DNA from: JBGPGW01 sp041484095 | Lineage (GTDB): Bacteria > Pseudomonadota > Alphaproteobacteria > CADEGL01 | Direction of reading: 5' to 3' | Length of the DNA stretch: 12,503 nucleotides | NCBI GenBank assembly: GCA_041484095.1 | Contig: JBGPGW010000080.1 | Coordinates: forward strand, 1-12,503 | Part shown: positions 8,008 through 12,503 of the stretch, in pieces | Position numbering within the stretch: position 1 is the stretch's first letter | Layout of the letters: every line of letters starts with the position of its first letter | Position numbers and translations under genes: made by a program | The notes under the pieces: model-generated | The model's input: only the letters and a program-made list of their open reading frames with translations | Databases searched by the model: none | Told to the model about the DNA's origin: nothing

Positions 8008-8538
8008 CTAGAGCTTTTCGACTTGGCTGTATTCGAGTTCGACCGGCGTTGCGCGGCCGAAAATCGAAACAGCAACCTTGATCCGTGCCTTCTCTTCATC
8101 CACTTCCTCGACGAGGCCGTTGAACGACGTGAACGGCCCATCGCACACGCGCACCTGTTCGCCGATCTCGAAGGTGACTGCGGGCTTCGGCCGCTCGACC
8201 CCTTCCTTGATCTGGCGAAGGATGCGCATCGCCTCGCCGTCGCTGATCGGAGACGGCTTGCCCCGCCCGCCAAGAAAGCCCGTGACCTTGGGCGTATTCT
8301 TCACGAGGTGCCACGACTCGTCGGTCAGGTCCATCTTCACCAGCACGTAGCCCGGAAAGAACTTGCGCTCAGCGCTCACCTTGCTGCCCTTGCGCACCTC
8401 GACCACTTCCTCGATCGGCACGAGGACGTCTTCGATCATCGAATCGAGTCCCTTCTGCACCGCCTGCTCGCGGATCGCACTCGCGACCTTCTTCTCGAAG
8501 CCCGAGTAGACGTGCACGACATACCAGCGCGCGACCAT
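8008..8538 (-). CDS. nusG: Transcription termination/antitermination factor NusG
   Basis: NusG binds the beta' clamp of elongating RNA polymerase, suppresses pausing, and links transcription to Rho or to the ribosome through its KOW domain. The protein has 176 residues, close to E. coli (181). The NGN domain spans about 4-110 (RWYVVHVYSGFEKKV at 4-18, FFPGYVLVKM at 60-69). The C-terminal KOW domain spans about 123-176 with GEQVRVCDGPFTSFNGLVEE (126-145). GGAAG at 8548-8552 lies within the end of secE, and the ATG is 5 nt after the secE stop, indicating coupling. The secE-nusG pair preceding rplK is the standard bacterial arrangement. Confidence 0.98.
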   Translation of the reverse strand: MVARWYVVHVYSGFEKKVASAIREQAVQKGLDSMIEDVLVPIEEVVEVRKGSKVSAERKFFPGYVLVKMDLTDESWHLVKNTPKVTGFLGGRGKPSPISDGEAMRILRQIKEGVERPKPAVTFEIGEQVRVCDGPFTSFNGLVEEVDEEKARIKVAVSIFGRATPVELEYSQVEKL

Positions 8539-8543
8539 GCCCG

Positions 8544-8741
8544 TCAGCTTCCAAGACCGATGATCAAGCGCATACCCACTCCAAGGACCTGATCGACCAA
8601 AAACAGAAACAACGCCGCGAAGAACGCCATCATGAAGATCATCGCCGTCGTCAGCAGAGTCTCCTTGCGCGTCGGCCAGGTGACCTTGCTGGCCTCCTGG
8701 CGAACTTCGCGGATGAACTGACCGGGATTTATCTTCGCCAT
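8544..8741 (-). CDS. secE: Preprotein translocase subunit SecE
   Basis: SecE clamps and stabilises SecY in the inner-membrane protein-conducting channel. The protein has 65 residues and is of the short type with one membrane helix, unlike the three-helix E. coli form (127 aa). The conserved amphipathic segment QEASKVTWPTRKETL (15-29) is followed by one hydrophobic helix at about 31-57. The ATG at 8741-8739 is preceded by a modest GAGGG at 8752-8756. It lies 69 nt after tRNA-Trp and immediately before nusG, the usual context. Its small size and hydrophobic helix make it easy to miss, but the motif is diagnostic. Confidence 0.95.
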   Translation of the reverse strand: MAKINPGQFIREVRQEASKVTWPTRKETLLTTAMIFMMAFFAALFLFLVDQVLGVGMRLIIGLGS

Positions 8742-8810
8742 ATCCGTGAAGCCCTCAGATCAACCATGCACGCGACGTCTCCGAACCACCCGATGCCGCG
8801 CCGCCTTGCG

Positions 8811-8886
8811 TGGCAGGAGTGGAGGGTCTCGAACCCCCAACCTCCGGTTTTGGAGACCGGCGCTCTACCAATTGAGCTACACTCCT
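8811..8886 (-). tRNA. trnW: tRNA-Trp (anticodon CCA)
   Basis: This is a 76-nt tRNA with the 3' CCA encoded at 8811-8813. The acceptor stem pairs AGGAGTG with CACTCCT (7 bp), and the discriminator base is G, typical of bacterial tRNA-Trp. The D arm contains GCTC and GAGC. The anticodon CCA is at 8853-8851 within the loop CTCCAAA, and the T arm contains GGTTCGAGACC. It reads UGG. It sits between tuf and secE, where tRNA-Trp is commonly found in bacteria. No tRNA promoter or terminator is visible, so it is probably processed from a tuf-secE transcript. Confidence 0.97.
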
Positions 8887-8982
8887 CCGGTCACGAAGCG
8901 ATCGGACGCCGCCGCTCTCCCGACCCGGCACGAGCGTGCAGCGCCATGTTCCGTCCTCGCATCCCGCGTGATCAAAGCCACC
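8887..8982 (-). other. tuf to tRNA-Trp spacer
   Basis: The 96-nt spacer has no recognisable -35/-10 element or intrinsic terminator. The only structure is a weak 12-nt palindrome (GCACG, CT, CGTGC) at 8928-8939. It fits cotranscription of tuf, the tRNA and secE-nusG. Confidence 0.4.
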
Positions 8983-10173
8983 TTATTTAATGATGGAAGC
9001 GACGACGCCGGCGCCGACGGTCCGGCCGCCCTCGCGGATGGCGAAGCGCAGCCCCTCGTCCATCGCGATCGGCGCGATCAACTCCACCTCCATCGCGATG
9101 TTGTCGCCCGGCATCACCATCTCCACCCCCTCCGGCAGCTTGATCGTCCCCGTCACGTCCGTCGTCCGGAAGTAAAACTGCGGCCGGTAGTTCGAGAAGA
9201 ACGGCGTATGCCGGCCCCCCTCTTCCTTCGTCAGCACGTAGGTCTCCGCCTTGAAGTTCGTGTGCGGCGTGATCGAGCCGGGGGCCGCCAGAACCTGGCC
9301 CCGCTCCACATCCTCCCGCCCCACGCCCCGCAGCAGCACCCCGATGTTGTCCCCGGCCTCGCCCTGATCCAGCAGCTTCCGGAACATCTCGACCCCCGTC
9401 ACCACCGTCTTCACCGTGTCCTTCAACCCGATGATCGCGATCTCGTCCCCGACCTTCACGATCCCCCGCTCCACCCGCCCCGTCACCACCGTGCCCCGCC
9501 CCGAGATCGAGAACACGTCCTCGATCGGCATCAGGAACGGCCGGTCCTTCGGGCGCTCGGGCTGCGGGATATACTCGTCCACCGCCTTCATCAGCTCCAG
9601 GATCGAGGCCTTCCCCAGCTTCTCGTCCTTCCCCTCCAGCGCCGCCAGCGCCGATCCCTTCACGATCGGGATGTCGTCGCCCGGAAAGTTGTACTTCGAC
9701 AACAGCTCCCGCACCTCCAGCTCCACCAGGTCCAAAAGTTCCGGGTCGTCCACCATGTCCACTTTGTTCATGTACACAACGAGCGCCGGAACACCCACCT
9801 GGCGCGCCAGAAGGATGTGCTCCCGCGTCTGCGGCATCGGGCCGTCCGCCGCCGACACCACCAGGATCCCCCCGTCCATCTGCGCCGCACCCGTGATCAT
9901 GTTCTTCACGTAGTCCGCGTGCCCCGGGCAATCCACATGCGCGTAGTGACGCTTCGCCGTCTCGTATTCCACATGCGCCGTCGCGATCGTGATCCCCCGC
10001 TCGCGCTCCTCCGGCGCCTTGTCGATCTGGTCGTACGCCATGAACTGCGCACCACCGCTCTCCGCCAGCACCTTCGTGATCGCCGCCGTCAGCGTCGTCT
10101 TCCCATGGTCCACGTGACCAATCGTCCCCACATTGCAATGCGGCTTCGTCCGCTCAAACTTCGCCTTCGACAT
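8983..10173 (-). CDS. tuf: Elongation factor Tu
   Basis: EF-Tu is the GTPase that delivers aminoacyl-tRNA to the ribosomal A site in the cytoplasm. It is full length at 396 residues. G-domain motifs are G1 GHVDHGKT (19-26), the switch I RGIT (59-62), G3 DCPGH (81-85) with the catalytic His85, G4 NKVD (136-139) and G5 SAL (174-176). Domains 2 and 3 follow to the end ASIIK. AGGGGTGA at 10177-10184 supports the ATG start, 47 nt after fusA. Codon use is odd: 21 of 40 Gly codons are GGG, 16 of 22 Arg codons are CGG, and nearly all Thr codons are ACG, whereas sampled stretches of fusA and rpoB favour GGC and CGC. The last 16 or so codons change to C-ending forms. It is flanked by fusA on one side and tRNA-Trp-secE on the other, so it occupies the tufA and tufB positions at once. 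Confidence 0.99.
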   Translation of the reverse strand: MSKAKFERTKPHCNVGTIGHVDHGKTTLTAAITKVLAESGGAQFMAYDQIDKAPEERERGITIATAHVEYETAKRHYAHVDCPGHADYVKNMITGAAQMDGGILVVSAADGPMPQTREHILLARQVGVPALVVYMNKVDMVDDPELLDLVELEVRELLSKYNFPGDDIPIVKGSALAALEGKDEKLGKASILELMKAVDEYIPQPERPKDRPFLMPIEDVFSISGRGTVVTGRVERGIVKVGDEIAIIGLKDTVKTVVTGVEMFRKLLDQGEAGDNIGVLLRGVGREDVERGQVLAAPGSITPHTNFKAETYVLTKEEGGRHTPFFSNYRPQFYFRTTDVTGTIKLPEGVEMVMPGDNIAMEVELIAPIAMDEGLRFAIREGGRTVGAGVVASIIK

Positions 10174-10176
10174 CGT

Positions 10177-10184
10177 TCACCCCT
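10177..10184 (-). promoter_or_regulatory. Ribosome binding site of tuf
   Basis: AGGGGTGA on the minus strand ends 3 nt before the tuf ATG, with its AGGGG core 6 nt away. It supports the MSKAKF start. Confidence 0.65.
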
Positions 10185-10220
10185 GTTCCTGGATGTCTGC
10201 CCGAGCGATTGCTGTCGTGC

Positions 10221-12296
10221 TCATGCCATCTTCGCCTTGACTTCGTCCGCGACGGCCTGTGGCACAGGCGCGTAGTTGTCGAAGTGCATGCTGTAGGTCG
10301 CTCGTCCCTGACTCATCGATCTCAGCGTGTTCACATACCCGAACATGTTGGCCAACGGCACCATCGCCGTGATCACCCGCGCATTGCCGCGCGTGTCCAT
10401 CCCGGAGACGTGCCCGCGGCGGCTGTTGAGGTCGCCGATCACGTCGCCCATATACTCGTCCGGCGTCACCACCTCGACCCGCATGATCGGCTCGAGCAGC
10501 TTGGGCGCGCATTTCGGCAGGCCCTCCCGGTATGCCGCCCGCGCGGCGATCTCGAAGGCGAGCGCGCTCGAATCGACATCGTGATAAGCGCCGTCGATCA
10601 GCGTCGCCTGGAAGTCGATCATCGGATAACCCGCGATCACGCCGCTGTTGACCGCCGACTTGAGTCCCTTTTCCACGCCGGGGATGTATTCCTTCGGCAC
10701 GGAACCGCCGTGAATGCCGTTCTCGAACACGAACCCCGAGCCCGCCTTGAGCGGCTCGAACCGCAGCTTGATGCGCGCAAACTGGCCGGAACCGCCGGAC
10801 TGCTTCTTGTGGGTGTAGTCGATCTCGCCGGCCTTGCCGATCGTCTCGCGATAGGCGACCTGCGGCGCGCCGACATTGGCCTCGACCTTGAACTCGCGCT
10901 TCATGCGGTCGACGATGATCTCGAGATGGAGCTCGCCCATGCCGGCGATGACCGTCTGCCCGCTCTCCGAATCCGATGACACGCGGAAGGACGGATCTTC
11001 CTTGGCGAGGCGCTGCAGCGCGACGCCCATCTTCTCCTGGTCCGCCTTGCTCTTGGGCTCGACCGCGACCTCGATGACCGGGTCGGGGAACTCCATGCGC
11101 TCCAGAATCACCGGCTTCTGCGGATCGCACAGCGTATCGCCGGTGGTGGTCGAGCGCATGCCGGCGATCGCGATGATGTCGCCCGCGCGCGCTTCCTTGA
11201 TGTCCTCGCGGTGGTTGGCATGCATGAGAAGCATGCGCCCGACGCGCTCGCGCTCGTCCTTGGTCGAGTTGAAGACCTGGCTCCCGGCCTCGAGCACGCC
11301 GGAATAGACCCTGAGGAAGGTGAGCGAGCCCACGAACGGATCCGACATGATCTTGAAGGCGAGCGCGGCGAAGGGCTCATCGTCGGAGCTCTTGCGCTCC
11401 ATGGGTGTCTTGCCGTCCTCGGCCAGACCCGTCACCGACGCAACGTCGGCCGGCGACGGCAGGTATTCGACGACGGCATCGAGCAGAGTCTGCACGCCCT
11501 TGTTCTTGAAGGCCGCGCCGTTGAGAACGGGAACGAAGGCACCGCTGATCGTGCCCTTCCGGATGCACCGGTGGAGCGTCGCGGCGTCGGGTTCCTCGCC
11601 GGCGAGATAGGCCTCGATGACAACATCGTCCATCTCGACGGCGGTCTCGATGAGTTTCGTGCGATATTCCTTCGCCTGCTCAGCGAGCTCGGCCGGAATC
11701 TCCTCGACCACGAATTCGGCGCCGAGACTCTCGTCATTCCACTTGATCGCCTTCATGAGAATGAGGTCGACCAGCCCGACATAGCTCGATTCGACGCCGA
11801 TCGGGAGCTGAAGGATCAGCGGCTTGGCGCCCAGCCGGTCGACGATCATGTCGACGCAGCGGAAGAAGTTGGCGCCGATCCGGTCCATCTTGTTGACGAA
11901 GCAGATGCGCGGGACGCCGTATTTATCGGCCTGCCGCCACACCGTCTCCGACTGCGGCTCCACGCCCGCGACGCCATCGAACACCGTCACGGCGCCGTCA
12001 AGCACGCGCAATGACCGCTCGACCTCGATCGTGAAATCGACGTGCCCCGGCGTGTCGATGATGTTGATTCGGTGATCGCGCCAGAAACACGTGGTCGCGG
12101 CCGACGTGATCGTGATGCCGCGCTCTTGCTCCTGTTCCATCCAGTCCATCGTCGCGGTGCCCTCGTGCACCTCGCCGATCTTGTAGGAACGGCCGGTATA
12201 GAACAGCACACGCTCGGTCGTCGTCGTCTTGCCCGCATCGATATGGGCCATGATACCGATGTTACGGGTTCGGTCTAATTGATATACTCTTGCCAT
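10221..12296 (-). CDS. fusA: Elongation factor G
   Basis: EF-G is the translocase GTPase that moves tRNAs and mRNA after peptide-bond formation and, with RRF, recycles ribosomes. It has 691 residues, a normal complete length. The G motifs are AHIDAGKT (17-24), RGITI (59-63), DTPGH (81-85) and NKMD (135-138). The later domains II-V are continuous, including GELHLEIIVDRMKREF in domain III, YTHKKQSGGSGQFARI in domain IV and the C-terminal MSQGRATYSMHFDNYAPVP. The ATG gives the family-typical MAR N-terminus, but no Shine-Dalgarno is visible in front of it; ACACCT directly precedes the ATG. The first 15 or so codons are AT-rich (AGA, GTA, TAT, CAA, TTA) and contrast with the GC-rich body. rpsG lies 53 nt upstream and tuf 47 nt downstream, as in a str operon. 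Confidence 0.99.
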   Translation of the reverse strand: MARVYQLDRTRNIGIMAHIDAGKTTTTERVLFYTGRSYKIGEVHEGTATMDWMEQEQERGITITSAATTCFWRDHRINIIDTPGHVDFTIEVERSLRVLDGAVTVFDGVAGVEPQSETVWRQADKYGVPRICFVNKMDRIGANFFRCVDMIVDRLGAKPLILQLPIGVESSYVGLVDLILMKAIKWNDESLGAEFVVEEIPAELAEQAKEYRTKLIETAVEMDDVVIEAYLAGEEPDAATLHRCIRKGTISGAFVPVLNGAAFKNKGVQTLLDAVVEYLPSPADVASVTGLAEDGKTPMERKSSDDEPFAALAFKIMSDPFVGSLTFLRVYSGVLEAGSQVFNSTKDERERVGRMLLMHANHREDIKEARAGDIIAIAGMRSTTTGDTLCDPQKPVILERMEFPDPVIEVAVEPKSKADQEKMGVALQRLAKEDPSFRVSSDSESGQTVIAGMGELHLEIIVDRMKREFKVEANVGAPQVAYRETIGKAGEIDYTHKKQSGGSGQFARIKLRFEPLKAGSGFVFENGIHGGSVPKEYIPGVEKGLKSAVNSGVIAGYPMIDFQATLIDGAYHDVDSSALAFEIAARAAYREGLPKCAPKLLEPIMRVEVVTPDEYMGDVIGDLNSRRGHVSGMDTRGNARVITAMVPLANMFGYVNTLRSMSQGRATYSMHFDNYAPVPQAVADEVKAKMA

Positions 12297-12349
12297 AGGT
12301 GTCGAAGTCTATTCGTGTGTTTCAGTCTTACAGTGTGAGAATCGGAGGA
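12297..12349 (-). other. rpsG to fusA spacer without a clear ribosome binding site
   Basis: The 53-nt AT-richer gap contains no terminator hairpin. I see no purine-rich Shine-Dalgarno within 15 nt of the fusA ATG. Confidence 0.45.
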
Positions 12350-12503
12350 CTACCACTTGAAGTGGGCGAACGCCTTGTTTGCTTCTGCCATTTTGTGAGT
12401 GTCTTCTTTCTTCTTTACAGCGTTCCCCTCGTTATTCGCCGCGGCCATAAATTCAGACGCAAGCTTGAGCGCCATCGATTTGTCTTTTCGGTCGCCGGCA
12501 TAG
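12350..12503 (-). CDS. rpsG: 30S ribosomal protein S7, C-terminal 50 codons, cut by window edge
   Basis: S7 nucleates assembly of the small-subunit head and contacts the E-site tRNA and mRNA exit. Only the C-terminus is present, ending MAEANKAFAHFKW and TAG, with the preceding SMALKLASEFMAAANN and NAVKKKEDTHK; these match the C-terminal helices of bacterial S7. About 105 residues should lie beyond the window. The fragment is Lys-rich (9 Lys, 1 Arg) and the stretch 12301-12503 is about 49% GC, clearly below the rest of the window. It lies upstream of fusA as in a str operon. rpsL would be expected further upstream but is not in view. Confidence 0.95.
   Translation of the reverse strand, partial: YAGDRKDKSMALKLASEFMAAANNEGNAVKKKEDTHKMAEANKAFAHFKW

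Noticed and set aside
8002..8014. Small hairpin over the nusG stop as an L1 repressor site
   Set aside because: There are only four base pairs and no recognisable match to the L1-binding rRNA motif. It is too weak to annotate.
8746..10275. Plus-strand open frame of 509 codons antisense to tuf
   Set aside because: It mirrors the G-ending codon pattern of tuf, which removes stops on the other strand. The product is Arg/His/Leu-rich with no recognisable domain, and tuf itself is certain.

Overview
The window is a housekeeping transcription and translation supercluster from a GC-rich bacterium, very probably an alphaproteobacterium. Evidence for the lineage is the 1390-residue RpoB with an alphaproteobacterial-type N-terminus, a short single-membrane-helix SecE (65 aa), an L10 of 172 aa beginning QRAQKEQ, and EF-Tu beginning MSKAKFERTKPHCN. 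This placement comes from remembered family features, not from a search. Every gene lies on the minus strand, so transcription runs from high to low coordinates.

In transcription order: rpsG (last 50 codons, 12503-12350), fusA (12296-10221), tuf (10173-8983), tRNA-Trp(CCA) (8886-8811), secE (8741-8544), nusG (8538-8008), rplK (7992-7567), rplA (7562-6849), a 306-nt structured leader, rplJ (6542-6024), rplL (5980-5606), a 200-nt gap with stem-loops, rpoB (5405-1233), a 75-nt gap with a perfect palindrome, and the first 385 codons of rpoC (1157-1). Together they encode two elongation factors, a small-subunit protein, the large-subunit L1/L11/L10/L12 stalk proteins, the SecE subunit of the translocon, elongation factor NusG, and the two large RNA polymerase subunits. 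No mobile element, CRISPR array, defence system or unknown gene is visible. I found no undescribed system here.

The interesting signals are structural. (1) The str genes (rpsG-fusA-tuf) run directly into the tufB/rif cluster (tuf-trnW-secE-nusG-rplKAJL-rpoBC) through one shared tuf. This is what recombination between two tuf copies would produce, or an assembler collapsing them. Because rpoC is usually followed by rpsL-rpsG-fusA-tuf in alphaproteobacteria, the window could even be an opened circle. (2) tuf uses a strongly G-ending codon set (GGG, CGG, ACG, GTG) unlike its neighbours, and its last codons revert to C-ending ones. (3) GC content falls to about 49% at the rpsG end, and the fall begins inside the first codons of fusA. 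(4) The rplJ leader and the gaps flanking rpoB carry clear RNA hairpins without terminator U-tracts, consistent with autoregulation or RNA processing.
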